From NCBI RefSeq assembly GCF_002735925.1, contig NZ_PEDL01000015.1, positions 1 to 64,000 on the forward strand: a stretch of 64,000 nucleotides of DNA, in the 5' to 3' direction. A program made the position numbers and the translations under genes. A model generated the notes under the pieces. It searched no databases and had not been told where the DNA came from. It saw only the letters and a program-made list of their open reading frames with translations. This DNA is from Sporanaerobium hydrogeniformans (lineage in GTDB: Bacteria > Bacillota > Clostridia > Lachnospirales > Cellulosilyticaceae). This document shows, in pieces, positions 9,314 through 19,651 of the stretch (positions are counted from its first letter, which is position 1; each line of letters starts with the position of its first letter).

Positions 9314-10804
9314 ATGATTCGAGAGACTTATGAAAAGATAGTAAGGCAAGAAGATATACGTAAAAACTTAATACAACTTAGGCAAGAGTTAAAAGTAGAA
9401 GGAGTAGCCCCTTTGCTGTATTATTTAGGAGGTAACTACCAGCTATTAAGTAGTTTGTTAGAGCATGAGGATGCTAAGGTGCGTAAAAATGTGGCACTCA
9501 TTATGGGAGAATTAAGATCTCCAGAGCTGAGAGAGTATTTATGGAAGGCTTATCAAAAGGAAGAAAAGCTTTTTGTAAAGGCAGATTATTTAAGTGCATT
9601 AAGTGGTTTTAATTATAGCTCTTTGGTGGGAAACTTAAAAGAGCGATTAACTTTTTTGACAGAAAACAAGTGGGAAGAAGCAAGCTTAAAGCATATTAAT
9701 GAAGAAAAACGAGCTTTAACTAAAATGATTTTAGATTTAGAACAACCAGATAAACATACCTTTACAGGAAACGAGATCCTTTCTGATTTATTGCTTCTCA
9801 CGAACCGTGACCATAGAGAGATAACTTTAGAACAAATCAAAAAGGGACAGGCTAAGGTTTTTAATGCAGGGGTAGTGGTTAGGACGAAAGATTTAAATGA
9901 AATTTTTGAAATTCGTACTTATTCTGATTTGCTTTTTAGATTAAAAGAAGTTGCGAAAGTAGATGATGATCCTGCTTTAGCTGCACAAGCGTTAATCAAG
10001 GGCGGGCTTGTAGCTTTCTTAAAAGAAAGACATAAGGAACCAGCACCCTTTTATTTTAGACTAGAGCTTAAAACGCAACGCTCACTTGATAAAAAAAGTA
10101 TTTTTGCTAAGAAAATGGCAGAGGAGTTAGAAAGACTCTCAAATAGGGAGCTAATTAATTCAACTTCTAACTATGAAATAGAAATTAGGCTAATTGAAAG
10201 TAAAGATGAAGATTGGAATGTACTCTTAAAGCTTTATACCCTAATAGATGAGCGCTTCAGCTATAGAAAAGAAGCTATTGCAGCAAGTATTCAGCCCGTC
10301 CATGCAGCTCTTATTACTCGCTTAGCTAAGCCCTACCTCAAAGAAAAGGCAACTGTTTTAGATCCTTTCTGTGGGGTAGGCACGATGCTCATTGAGCGTC
10401 AGAAGCTAGTTGAAGCTGAAAACATGTATGGCATTGATAGTTTTGGAGAAGCCATCCTTAAGGCGGCTCAAAATAGTGCTTTAGCAGGATGTAATATACA
10501 CTTTATTAACAAAAATTTCTTTGATTTTACTCATAAATATCTAGTTGATGAAATCTTTACGAATATGCCAACAGTTACAGGGCGTAAAACAGAAGAAGAA
10601 ATAAAAGGACTTTATAAAAGCTTCTTTAGTAAGGCTTTAGAGTTCTTAAAACAAGAAGCAATAATAGTTCTTTATACGCGTAATAAGGAGTTTGTAGAAG
10701 AGGAAGTAATGAAACGAAAAGCATATAGCATTCGGGAAATGTATCCTATTTCTAAGAAAGAAAATGCATATCTCTATATCTTACAAGTTCATAAAGATTT
10801 ATAG
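9314..10804 (+). CDS. HEAT-repeat / THUMP-like SAM-dependent RNA methyltransferase (UPF0020 type)
   Basis: This 496-residue cytoplasmic protein has three parts. Residues 1-110 look like HEAT-type helical repeats (LEHEDAKVRKNVALIMGEL). Residues about 240-340 resemble a THUMP-like RNA-binding region (FYFRLELKTQRSLDKKS). Residues about 345-496 form a Rossmann methyltransferase with DPFCGVGTMLIE at 350-361 for SAM binding. The usual catalytic NPPY of N6-adenine and N2-guanine methylases is replaced by NMPT near 417, so the target base cannot be named. ATG 9314 has GAGGA upstream. It is flanked by terminators and appears monocistronic. Confidence 0.75.
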   Translation: MIRETYEKIVRQEDIRKNLIQLRQELKVEGVAPLLYYLGGNYQLLSSLLEHEDAKVRKNVALIMGELRSPELREYLWKAYQKEEKLFVKADYLSALSGFNYSSLVGNLKERLTFLTENKWEEASLKHINEEKRALTKMILDLEQPDKHTFTGNEILSDLLLLTNRDHREITLEQIKKGQAKVFNAGVVVRTKDLNEIFEIRTYSDLLFRLKEVAKVDDDPALAAQALIKGGLVAFLKERHKEPAPFYFRLELKTQRSLDKKSIFAKKMAEELERLSNRELINSTSNYEIEIRLIESKDEDWNVLLKLYTLIDERFSYRKEAIAASIQPVHAALITRLAKPYLKEKATVLDPFCGVGTMLIERQKLVEAENMYGIDSFGEAILKAAQNSALAGCNIHFINKNFFDFTHKYLVDEIFTNMPTVTGRKTEEEIKGLYKSFFSKALEFLKQEAIIVLYTRNKEFVEEEVMKRKAYSIREMYPISKKENAYLYILQVHKDL

Positions 10805-10860
10805 TAGGAAAAGGTCAGAGAAATTTTTGATAAGTATAGGAAAAATAGAGAGAGCATAAA

Positions 10861-10911
10861 AGAGAGAATGCCAATAACTTACTTAAGAATTAGGGGCATT
10901 CTCTCTTTTTA
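10861..10911. terminator. Intrinsic terminator, possibly two-way
   Basis: A 12-bp stem (10861-10872 with 10895-10906) is followed by five Ts on the + strand and three Ts on the - strand. It separates the convergent methyltransferase and chemoreceptor genes. Confidence 0.85.
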
Positions 10912-10945
10912 GGATAATTTTAAGGTCTATTAAAAATTTAAACCC

Positions 10946-12637
10946 CTAGAGTGGAGGTAATTTAAAAAGTTTAAGTTCTTTACTCAGATGATGGGTAAGT
11001 GCATCAAGCTCAGTAGAGAGACTCGTTACTTCTTCTACGACAGCATTAACCTCTTCAGTGGAAGAAGCAACCTCTTCACAAGCAGCTGCAATAGCTTGAC
11101 TGATAGAGGAGGTATGATGGATACGTTCTACAATGGTGGCTTTTTTATGGTCTATTTCTTTTGTTTCATGATTGATAGTTTGAATTTCAGGAATAATGGT
11201 AGCAATAGAGGTTGCAATTTCTTGGAAGACTTCTGCATTTTTTTCTATATTATTGACTTGATTAATAAGATTTTCATTCATGCTCGTTGTGCTTGCGGCT
11301 AACGCTTGAGCGGTTTTTAAAAGTGAAGTAATAATGTTGGCAATGCCTTGAACGGAATTTTGACTTTCTTCAGCTAGTTTTCTGATTTCTTCAGCAACTA
11401 CAGAGAAGCCTTTACCTGATTCACCTGCACGAGCAGCTTCGATAGCAGCATTTAAAGCAAGCAAGTTAGTTTGATCTGCAATGCTGTCAATCGTTTGAGT
11501 GATTTCACTTACCTTATTAATTTTTTCTTCAAAAGATTTCATTTCCTGCATGTAATTGGTAAAATTATCGCTAAACAAATAAATAGAAGAAAGAGTGCTT
11601 TCCATATGAGCTTTACTAGAAGTAGAGTGTTCACCAATTTGGGAAGAATGTGTATCAATATTTCCCATGGAATGTGCTAAAGTACCGATGTTATGTGAGA
11701 GGTTCCCCATATGGTCATTGATACCAAGTAAATCATGTGCTTCATCTGTTACGCTAACAGTAATTTCTTCTGTAGCAGCCACAACCTTTTCAGAGTGTTC
11801 AGCTAATTTTTGAGAAGTATGAGCAAGGGCTTTAGCTTCCTGTCTTACTCCCATGGTGAGCTTATGTACATCCGATAAAATAGAAACAATACTTGCTTGC
11901 ATTGTTTCTAGGCCACGAGCCAATTCGCCAATTTCATCTGTACGTTTACTAATACGCGCATCCATATGTTTTGTAAAATCTTTGGTAGTTAGAAGGGCTA
12001 AATGGTTAACTACTTTATTGATTTTTGTGCTGATAGAGCCTACAGCAAAGGTTACTACGATGAGTGTAATGAGAGATAAAATAATACCGATACTGAGATT
12101 AAGCGTAATGAGTGCGTTAAATTCTTTGTTGTAAGGTGTGAGGTCAAGGCCGATAAAAATCATACCAATAGCTTCACCGTTTTTATCTTTAAGTGGTTTA
12201 TACTGAGCAAGGTAAGGCTTGGCTTCTAATTGGAGTTCGGTAGTAAAGGTTTCACCATTTTCTAAAACCTTTTCTACAACATTTGGGTCAGCCTTCGTTC
12301 CAAGGAGTGAAGCATCTAATGTAGTGAGTAGACGTGTATCACCTAAAAATAAAGTATAATCAAAGGTGGTCCTTGATTTTAACTCATCTAAAAGAGGAAG
12401 TGTAGATAAATCAATTTCTCCTTTTAGAAGGGTAGTACCATCCGTGAAATAAGGCCCCGGTAAGGCCATTTCAGTGATATCCTCATAGTAATACATGTTG
12501 GTGTTAAGTTCTGTATAAATGGTTTTATCTGTAGCAATACGGGTGGAATAGACGGATAAAGACATGAGTGTTAACGTGAGAACAAAAAACATGGGAATGA
12601 CGGCTAAGTAAATACGACCTCTTAATTTTAATTTCAT
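10946..12637 (-). CDS. Methyl-accepting chemotaxis protein with a single-Cache-type sensor
   Basis: This 563-residue membrane receptor has TM1 at about 9-30, a periplasmic-side sensor of about 140 residues with a Cache-like ending ([15 protein letters not shown]), TM2 at about 178-200, a HAMP domain, and a long helical signalling domain. The signalling tip carries the conserved hairpin [20 protein letters not shown] and [17 protein letters not shown]. It would signal to CheA/CheW, none of which is in the window. The gene stands alone on the minus strand; the ligand is unknown. Confidence 0.93.
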   Translation of the reverse strand: MKLKLRGRIYLAVIPMFFVLTLTLMSLSVYSTRIATDKTIYTELNTNMYYYEDITEMALPGPYFTDGTTLLKGEIDLSTLPLLDELKSRTTFDYTLFLGDTRLLTTLDASLLGTKADPNVVEKVLENGETFTTELQLEAKPYLAQYKPLKDKNGEAIGMIFIGLDLTPYNKEFNALITLNLSIGIILSLITLIVVTFAVGSISTKINKVVNHLALLTTKDFTKHMDARISKRTDEIGELARGLETMQASIVSILSDVHKLTMGVRQEAKALAHTSQKLAEHSEKVVAATEEITVSVTDEAHDLLGINDHMGNLSHNIGTLAHSMGNIDTHSSQIGEHSTSSKAHMESTLSSIYLFSDNFTNYMQEMKSFEEKINKVSEITQTIDSIADQTNLLALNAAIEAARAGESGKGFSVVAEEIRKLAEESQNSVQGIANIITSLLKTAQALAASTTSMNENLINQVNNIEKNAEVFQEIATSIATIIPEIQTINHETKEIDHKKATIVERIHHTSSISQAIAAACEEVASSTEEVNAVVEEVTSLSTELDALTHHLSKELKLFKLPPL

Positions 12638-12788
12638 TTTTAATTGACTCCCTTACAAATAATTGAATTTTAATTAAGCATATATTTATTATAGTTAAGA
12701 TTTTAAATATATTAAGTAGAAAAAATGGATAAAATTTTTTGTCCATATATAAAAATAAAGCTAAATTTATGAAAGAAGGTAGAATAAT

Positions 12789-13616
12789 GTGATACAAATA
12801 GGTAAATGGCATCAGTTAAAAGTAGTTAAAAAGACAGTACAGGGTCTTTATTTAGGAAATAAAAAAGAGGAGGTTTTACTTCCTCAGTCACAAATAGGAG
12901 AGACTGCTCAAGTAGGTGATGAATTAAATGTATTTGTGTACAGGGATTCTCAAGATAGGAAGATTGCAACACTGAACAAGCCTAAATTAGAGATAGGTGA
13001 ACTCGCTTCGTTAGAGGTGGTAAGTATTAACCATATAGGAGCTTTTCTAGATTGGGGGCTTGAAAGGGATTTATTTCTACCTTATAAAGAACAAGTAGGG
13101 ATGATCCACAAAGGAGAAGTTCATTTAGTTGGTATGTATGTAGATAAAAGTGACCGATTATGTGCAACAATGAAGGTTTATGATTTATTACAAACAGATT
13201 CTCCTTATAAAGTAAATGACGAAGTAAAGGGGATAGTCTATGCCATTAAAGAAGAGATAGGTATCTTTATAGCAGTCGATTACAAATACCATGGGCTTAT
13301 CCCTAGCAAAGAGATTTATGGTAAAGTTAAAGTAGGAGATCATATAACGCTTAGGGTAAGTAGAGTGCAGTCGGATGGTAAACTAGAGCTGAGCTTTCGT
13401 AAACAGGCTTATTTACAGATAGAAGAGGATGCTAAAAAAATTATGGAAGAGCTAGATAAACACAATGGTGTACTACGAATCCATGATAAGAGCTCACCAG
13501 AGGAAATCAAAGCAATCCTTCATATAAGTAAAGCTGCCTTCAAAAGAGCCACAGGTAGACTTATGAAGGAAGGTGTACTAGAAATAAAAGAAGATTGTAT
13601 CAAACGAAGCTGGTAG
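12789..13616 (+). CDS. cvfB: CvfB-like S1-domain RNA-binding protein
   Basis: This 275-residue protein matches the CvfB/YitL layout: an N-terminal S1-like domain, a second S1 domain (LASLEVVSINHIGAFLDWGL near residues 75-95), a third (VNDEVKGIVYAIKEEIGIFI near 140-160) and a C-terminal winged helix (LHISKAAFKRATGRLMKEG). CvfB proteins bind RNA and affect virulence genes in staphylococci; the general role elsewhere is unclear. The likely start is GTG 12789 with a GAAGGT ribosome site. It is divergent from the chemoreceptor and followed by a terminator. Confidence 0.85.
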   Translation: MIQIGKWHQLKVVKKTVQGLYLGNKKEEVLLPQSQIGETAQVGDELNVFVYRDSQDRKIATLNKPKLEIGELASLEVVSINHIGAFLDWGLERDLFLPYKEQVGMIHKGEVHLVGMYVDKSDRLCATMKVYDLLQTDSPYKVNDEVKGIVYAIKEEIGIFIAVDYKYHGLIPSKEIYGKVKVGDHITLRVSRVQSDGKLELSFRKQAYLQIEEDAKKIMEELDKHNGVLRIHDKSSPEEIKAILHISKAAFKRATGRLMKEGVLEIKEDCIKRSW

Positions 13617-13720
13617 AAAAACTTTTTTCAGTTGTAATATACTAGACAGACATCTAAATAGTTTAAAGCTAATACTATTAAAAAAATTAAGTCTTAATTA
13701 AGTATGTATATAGAAATTAA

Positions 13721-13755
13721 AGTCACAATATAAAATTGTGGCTTTTTTATTTTTG
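13721..13755 (+). terminator. Intrinsic terminator
   Basis: AGTCACAAT (13721-13729) pairs with ATTGTGGCT (13735-13743, one G-U) and TTTTTTATTTTT follows. It ends the cvfB-like transcript. Confidence 0.8.
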
Positions 13756-13873
13756 AGAATATTACTAATTGGGACATTAGTAAAAAAGAAAATTTGTGAT
13801 ATTGATTATAATTATATATAATTATAACGTAGGTAATGGATAGAATGACTATAAGTACTAGGAGTGAAGGTAG

Positions 13874-15637
13874 ATGAAAGGTTTTTTTTTACAAAGTAGT
13901 AGGTCTTTAAAGATACAATTATTAGCTGCAATGATTATTATTATTATTACGTTACTTTCACTTTTAGGAGTAACTAATTATTGTATTGCCCATAAAGGAA
14001 TATTGGAGGTAAGCACTTCTTATAATCAACAGCTTGTTGAACAAATTTGCAAAAATATTGAACTGTACTGTGATGAGGTGATGAGACAAACAGATTCACT
14101 AGCCAATCAGTCCAGTATAAAATATTATGGGGATTATTTTAATACAGTTCCATCTAAAGAAACAAAAGATGATATTAAGAAAGTACTCTTTCAAACAGTA
14201 GTAGAACGGAGTGATATAGATGATATTAATATTGTCCATAATGATAACAATCTTGTATCTATGTTTGGATTATATGATGAGGAAACTCTTGGTACACTCT
14301 GTAATTATTATGGGGTCAAGGATATGTATTTAAATGCTAGAATAATTCCAATTATTACAACAAACAAATATGGTAAGCCTACTTTGTCTATAGCACGAAG
14401 TATTTATCGCCCAGATGAGATGCAAGGTAGTAAATACTTTATTATAGTGAGTTTAGATATCAATAATATCAATTCTATTTTAAATAGCATTTACTTAGGG
14501 GAAGGGGCAGGTGCCTTTATAGTAGATGCACAAGGAAAGAGTGGAAACATAAAAGGTCATAATAAGGAAGTAGAGCAAAGTATTCTTGAACAAGTTAAGC
14601 TACATAAAAGTTCTAAGTCGATTAATGAGATAGATACTATTCTAGGTAAAAAATATCTTGTTTCAGTTAATCCACTTAACCAATCAGGTTTTCGTATAGT
14701 AGTTTATAATCCACTCAATAACCTTACAAAGACTTCTGAAAATATAGGTAGGTTTTCAATATTCATTGTAATATTAGGGATTTTAGTAGCTTCTGCATTA
14801 ACATTATATATCACTTCTAAATTTATGAAACCTATATCACAGCTTGTACACCATATGTCTAAAATTAGCACAGGGAATCTTAAGACTATTGATGTAAAAC
14901 AAAAGGCTATTGAAATGAAAATCCTATATGAGAAATTTAATGAAATGATTTTAGATTTAAGAGAACTAATGAAGGATATTCATGAGAAAAATAAACTCAA
15001 AAGAAAGGCAGAGCTCTATGCTCTTCAAACCCAAATCAACCCTCACTTTTTATACAACACGTTAGACTCTATTAATGCGATGGCAGCGTTGAGAGGTGAA
15101 AAAGATATTATGCAAATGACAGTAGCCCTCGCAAGGCTATTACGTTTAAGCATTAATACAAAAAGAGAATTTGTAAGCATAGCTGAGGAAATTGAACATG
15201 TAAAATGTTATCTTAAAATCCAAAAAATTAGGTATGCGGATAAGTTTGAAGTTATATTTGATATACAGCCTTCTATTTTAAACTATAAAGTAGTAAAACT
15301 AATCTTACAACCCTTAGTAGAGAATGCAATATATCATGGAATAGAGTTAAAACCAACTCATGGAATAATTACGATTAGGGGGTATGAAAATGAAGGAAGC
15401 ATTTATCTTGAAATTCTAGACAATGGGATAGGTGTGAATAGAGAAAAGGTTAATGAGATAAGGCAACGCTTAAAGGAAGATATTTTATTAGGCAATTGTG
15501 ATAGTGTAGGACTTTATAATGTGAATAGCAAGATAAAGTTGTATTATGGAGAAGATTATGGCCTTAGTTTTGAAAGTGAGCAGGAGATAGGTACAACAAT
15601 AAAAGTGATGATTCCTAAAATGATGGAGGTGGTCTAG
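13874..15637 (+). CDS. Sensor histidine kinase, YesM-type (second locus)
   Basis: This 587-residue membrane kinase has TM1 at about 15-36, an extracytoplasmic region to about 293 resembling a dCache-type sensor, TM2 at about 294-316, a HAMP segment, QINPHFLYNTLDSINAM with the phospho-acceptor His near 391, and a C-terminal HATPase_c domain (LQPLVENAIYHG near 477). The regulator gene starts one base after its stop. It probably senses a sugar or oligosaccharide and switches on the importer and hydrolase genes that follow. Confidence 0.92.
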   Translation: MKGFFLQSSRSLKIQLLAAMIIIIITLLSLLGVTNYCIAHKGILEVSTSYNQQLVEQICKNIELYCDEVMRQTDSLANQSSIKYYGDYFNTVPSKETKDDIKKVLFQTVVERSDIDDINIVHNDNNLVSMFGLYDEETLGTLCNYYGVKDMYLNARIIPIITTNKYGKPTLSIARSIYRPDEMQGSKYFIIVSLDINNINSILNSIYLGEGAGAFIVDAQGKSGNIKGHNKEVEQSILEQVKLHKSSKSINEIDTILGKKYLVSVNPLNQSGFRIVVYNPLNNLTKTSENIGRFSIFIVILGILVASALTLYITSKFMKPISQLVHHMSKISTGNLKTIDVKQKAIEMKILYEKFNEMILDLRELMKDIHEKNKLKRKAELYALQTQINPHFLYNTLDSINAMAALRGEKDIMQMTVALARLLRLSINTKREFVSIAEEIEHVKCYLKIQKIRYADKFEVIFDIQPSILNYKVVKLILQPLVENAIYHGIELKPTHGIITIRGYENEGSIYLEILDNGIGVNREKVNEIRQRLKEDILLGNCDSVGLYNVNSKIKLYYGEDYGLSFESEQEIGTTIKVMIPKMMEVV

Positions 15638-15638
15638 T

Positions 15639-17171
15639 ATGATTAGAGTACTTATTGTAGATGATGAGGTATTACTGAGAAGAGGGCTACATGCACTTAT
15701 TCATTGGGAGGAACTTGAGTGTGAACTAGTTGGTGAGGCAGCTAATGGATTAGAAGCTTTAGATTTTTTGGAAAAAAATCAAGTAGATTTAGTTATTACA
15801 GATATTCGTATGCCTGTAATGAATGGACTTGAGTTAATAGAGAATATAAATATTAAAAATAAAAGTACTAAGGTGATCATTGTAAGTGGTTATGATGATT
15901 TTGTTTATGCAAAAGCAGCCTTACAGTATGGTGCTAGTTATTATGTACTTAAACCTGTAGATGAAGAAGAAATCAATGAAGCTATATTAAAGGCAAAAGA
16001 GCAGATAGAGGATACATTAAAGCTGTATACTTTTGAGAAAGAACGAAAACAAGCCTTTTTAAAAAAATTTGTACAAGGAAAGCTAAGCAAAGAGGTAGAT
16101 GTACTAGAGCAAATAAGAGTATGGAATCTTGCTTTAATGGAAAGTCATTTTTGTGTAGCTGTGGGCCTGCTCAGGAAAGATAACGAACACAATATAAATA
16201 ATGAGCAAGCTATTATAAATACTATAAAGGTTTTTCTAGCTAACAACTACAGCGGAGAAGTGTTTTTTTTAGAGCCGTATAAGTTTTGTATTATTTTAGG
16301 TTATACAGATGATTATTTTGAACCAGAGAATATACTTAATGAGCTTTTAAGAAAAATAGAGGATGAAAATAATGTGTGCTGCTACTTTGGAGTAGGTGGC
16401 ATTTACGAAGGAATTAAGCAAATCGAGAGGTCTTATCAAGAAGCAATGGAAGCTTTAAGTTATGTTATAAACTACAAAAATAATGTAGTTATTTGTTTTG
16501 AACGTATCTTACATATTACAAAACTAAAATATACGTATCCTTTAGAGGCAGAAAAGAAGATATTAACAGAAGTAGCAAGTGGTAATGCAACTAGTATTGA
16601 GGAAGCAATTAATGGTTTTTTGGAGCAGTTATTTCGAGAAAAAATATTAACAATAAATGAAATAAAAGCAGTGTTAATAGAACTTATCATTGCTATAAAG
16701 CGCTATTTTATTGGTTATAAGAGTGAAGAAGGTACAGACTATAAGGAGTTAATTGACAGGGTGAATGAAGAAGAAAGTATAGAGAGAATGAGAGAACACC
16801 TACGTAAAGAGCTAGTAGGGATTAATAAAACAATTATTAAATGCAAAGGGAACTCTTCGCGCAGTATCATTATAATGGCAAAGCAATTCGTAGAAGAACA
16901 TTATGCTGAACGTTTTACATTAGATGAAATGGTAGAGCAGTTATTTGTAAGCAAAAGTTATTTTTGTAAGATTTTTAGAGAAGAAACAGGAACTAATTTT
17001 AAGAATTACTTAAATGATTATCGGATTGAAAGGGCCAAAGATTTATTAAAGGATTCAGCTAATAAGAACTATGAAGTATGCCTTAAAGTAGGTTTAGAAG
17101 ATGTAAGTTATTTTAATCAGCTTTTTAAGAAAAAGGTAGGACTTACCCCCTCAGAATATAGAAATATATAA
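15639..17171 (+). CDS. Response regulator, YesN-type with AraC output
   Basis: This 510-residue protein has a receiver domain (1-120) with VDDE near the N-terminus, phospho-acceptor Asp55 in ITDIRMP and KPVDEEE at the end. A long helical middle region (about 150-390) is typical of YesN. The AraC DNA-binding domain occupies about 400-510 (LFVSKSYFCKIFREETG). It overlaps its kinase operon almost without a gap and lies 150 bases before a binding-protein gene, the usual arrangement for local control of sugar uptake. Confidence 0.92.
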   Translation: MIRVLIVDDEVLLRRGLHALIHWEELECELVGEAANGLEALDFLEKNQVDLVITDIRMPVMNGLELIENINIKNKSTKVIIVSGYDDFVYAKAALQYGASYYVLKPVDEEEINEAILKAKEQIEDTLKLYTFEKERKQAFLKKFVQGKLSKEVDVLEQIRVWNLALMESHFCVAVGLLRKDNEHNINNEQAIINTIKVFLANNYSGEVFFLEPYKFCIILGYTDDYFEPENILNELLRKIEDENNVCCYFGVGGIYEGIKQIERSYQEAMEALSYVINYKNNVVICFERILHITKLKYTYPLEAEKKILTEVASGNATSIEEAINGFLEQLFREKILTINEIKAVLIELIIAIKRYFIGYKSEEGTDYKELIDRVNEEESIERMREHLRKELVGINKTIIKCKGNSSRSIIIMAKQFVEEHYAERFTLDEMVEQLFVSKSYFCKIFREETGTNFKNYLNDYRIERAKDLLKDSANKNYEVCLKVGLEDVSYFNQLFKKKVGLTPSEYRNI

Positions 17172-17321
17172 AGGAGAATAAATAAATTTTAAAAGAAGAT
17201 AATTTTACCACATAAAAGAGAATTTACACACTTTATTTAAAATGACTTAAAAAGTAAAATTTAATTATAAAATTCATATGCATATTGGATGGTAAAGTGA
17301 AAAAATGAGAGGGGTAATTAT

Positions 17322-18689
17322 ATGAAACAACTAAAAAAATATTTAGCTTTAGGTCTTGGTATTGTTATGGCAAGTTCGGCCTTAGTAGGATGTGGAAGTA
17401 ACAGTAAAGAGTTATCAGGAACTAATAGCAATCAAACAAGTACATCTAAACAAGATGAAAAAGCTAAAGATGTAACAATTAGGTTATATATACCATTTAG
17501 TTCACAAGAGCCTGCTAATAAACCTACTCAAGAAATCGTCAATCAATTTATGGAAGATAATCCTAATATCAAAGTAGAACTAGAAGTGCAGACAGCAACC
17601 CAATATCACGATAAGTTAAAAACTGAAATTGCCTCAGATACGCTTGCTAATGTTTTTGTAAGCTGGGGTGGCAGTGAGCTTGTAGAAGCTGTTAAATCTG
17701 GAAAAGTGATGGATTTGACAGAAATGTTAGAAGCAGACCCAGAGTTTAAGGATGGTTTTCTTTCATCAGCTTTAACAGCTACCAATGTAACTTATGAAGA
17801 TATTCCAGGGTTATGGGGTATGCCTCTTTCCAACGTTGCAGCAGGTTTTTACTATAATAAGGATTTATTTGAAAAAGCTGGTGTAGAACCCCCTACAACA
17901 TGGGAAGAAATGTATACAGTTATTGAAAAATTAAAAGCTATTGATACCATACCTATTTCGCTTGGTGGAAAGGATGGTTGGCGTGTGGAGCATCTCTATA
18001 GTCAAATTTTTTACAGCTGGAATGGCGTTGGAAAATCTAAGGATTTAGCAAATCGTACGATGAAATACACAGATGAAGGGGCAACTAAACCTTGGGAAGT
18101 TTTACTCAAGATTAAAGATATGGGAGGGTTTGGACCGGATCCAGCTTCTGTAGATTTTGGTATGGAGCAAAACTTATTTAAGACAGGTAAAGCAGCTATG
18201 AACTTTAGTTTATCAGCTTTTGTAGAGACTTTTAGTGGGGCAGATTCAGAAATTAAAGATGTAGTAGGCTTTTTCGCAGCACCTACATTTGCAGACAAAC
18301 CAGAATTTACAGGTTCTATATTTGCAGGTGGAGATTGTGCACTTAATGTAGCTGCAAATCAAAGTCCTGAAGAGCTAGAAGCTTCTTATAAGCTTGTAAA
18401 GGCTCTTACAGGGAAAGAGGGACAAAGTATTTATTTAAATTCTAATGCACTTTTAATGACAAGAAAAGATTTAGAATTGGATCCGAATAAAGTAAATCCA
18501 CTGATGATAGAATTCTCTACCTATCTAGAGGTAGCAAAAGAGTGTGAAACAGATGTAACTAATCCAGATCCAGTAAGTGCGATGTTAAATAAAATTAGAA
18601 GTGTTGCAACAGCAGTTATCAACGGACAGCTTACACCAGAGCAAGCTGGTAAAGAATTAGATGATGAAATTAGAAAGAATGAGGAGTAA
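17322..18689 (+). CDS. Sugar ABC transporter substrate-binding lipoprotein (family 1, CUT1)
   Basis: This 455-residue lipoprotein has a lipobox SALVGCGS (Cys24), a Ser/Thr/Lys-rich linker and then a family 1 (MalE-like) solute-binding fold. Visible segments include the MPLSNVAAGFYYNKDLFEKA hinge region and the AGGDCALNV stretch near the C-terminal lobe. It captures an oligosaccharide outside the cell for the two permeases encoded next. No ATPase is encoded here, so a shared MsmK-like ATPase from elsewhere is expected. ATG 17322 is preceded by GAGAGGGG. Confidence 0.9.
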   Translation: MKQLKKYLALGLGIVMASSALVGCGSNSKELSGTNSNQTSTSKQDEKAKDVTIRLYIPFSSQEPANKPTQEIVNQFMEDNPNIKVELEVQTATQYHDKLKTEIASDTLANVFVSWGGSELVEAVKSGKVMDLTEMLEADPEFKDGFLSSALTATNVTYEDIPGLWGMPLSNVAAGFYYNKDLFEKAGVEPPTTWEEMYTVIEKLKAIDTIPISLGGKDGWRVEHLYSQIFYSWNGVGKSKDLANRTMKYTDEGATKPWEVLLKIKDMGGFGPDPASVDFGMEQNLFKTGKAAMNFSLSAFVETFSGADSEIKDVVGFFAAPTFADKPEFTGSIFAGGDCALNVAANQSPEELEASYKLVKALTGKEGQSIYLNSNALLMTRKDLELDPNKVNPLMIEFSTYLEVAKECETDVTNPDPVSAMLNKIRSVATAVINGQLTPEQAGKELDDEIRKNEE

Positions 18690-18702
18690 TTAAATCTTTA
18701 TT

Positions 18703-18734
18703 GAACCGGAGAATGCTAAAACAGTCTCCGGTTC
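18703..18734 (+). terminator. Intercistronic hairpin after the binding-protein gene
   Basis: GAACCGGAGA (18703-18712) pairs perfectly with TCTCCGGTTC (18725-18734), and no long U-run follows. It most likely protects the upstream mRNA or partly reduces read-through into the permease genes. Confidence 0.65.
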
Positions 18735-18753
18735 AGTATTAAGGGGGAAATAT

Positions 18754-19638
18754 ATGCTTAATTATAAAAACTATAAAAAGACAGTTATTTGTTTTTTACT
18801 TCCAGCATTATTATTTTATACAGCCTTTCTCATTTTGCCTGCTTGTCAAACTGTTGTTTTATCTTTCTTTAAATGGAAAGGGGTAGGAGGAACAGTCTTT
18901 AAATTTTATGGTTTCAAAAATTATATACAAGTTTTTTCGGACAAAACATTTTGGCTTTCCGTAAGCAACCTAGTTAAGTTTCTGATTATAAGTATGAGTA
19001 CACAACTGCCTTTAGGATTTATACTGGCTTATATTATTAGTCTTCAGCTTAAAGGGCATAAGTTTTTTAAACTTTCTTTTTTCCTTCCGGCCGTTTTGTC
19101 TGTTACGGCTATTTCATTAATGTGGCGAATGATTTTATCAGGTAATTATGGACTTGTAAATACATTTTTAGAGGTTATAGGTTTAGAGAGTTGGACACGT
19201 TCATGGCTTACAGACCCTAAGATATGCTTTACAGTAATATGTCTTATTAATACGTGGCTACAAGTAGGTGTAACATTTGTTATACTACTTGCAGGGATAT
19301 TAAATATTTCAGAAGAAATGTTTGAAGCAGCAGAGATTGATGGTGCTACTCGATTTGATAAGATATTTAGAATTATTATACCGATGACTAAGGATATTAT
19401 AGGTATTTGCGCCATACTTATTGTGACTAATACAATGAAAAGCTTTGATCTTATCTATGTACTTACAAATGGTTCTTTTGGTCCTGGAGATATTAATCAG
19501 GTACCAACAGGGCTTATGTATATTACTTCCTTTATAGGAGAGAATTTCGGAAATGGTAGTGTAATAGCAGTATTTATTATGATAATGGGTGGACTTCTTT
19601 CTTCTATGCTTTACTTTAAGTCCTTCCAAGAGGAATAA
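18754..19638 (+). CDS. Sugar ABC transporter permease, MalF/UgpA-type
   Basis: This 294-residue inner-membrane protein has six membrane segments and the EAA loop EAAEIDGATRFDKIFRIIIP near residue 193, which docks on the ATPase. It is the first of the two CUT1 permeases, and the second starts 13 bases after its stop. Ribosome site AAGGGGGA precedes ATG 18754. Confidence 0.92.
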   Translation: MLNYKNYKKTVICFLLPALLFYTAFLILPACQTVVLSFFKWKGVGGTVFKFYGFKNYIQVFSDKTFWLSVSNLVKFLIISMSTQLPLGFILAYIISLQLKGHKFFKLSFFLPAVLSVTAISLMWRMILSGNYGLVNTFLEVIGLESWTRSWLTDPKICFTVICLINTWLQVGVTFVILLAGILNISEEMFEAAEIDGATRFDKIFRIIIPMTKDIIGICAILIVTNTMKSFDLIYVLTNGSFGPGDINQVPTGLMYITSFIGENFGNGSVIAVFIMIMGGLLSSMLYFKSFQEE

Positions 19639-19651
19639 GGGGGAAGCGGAT

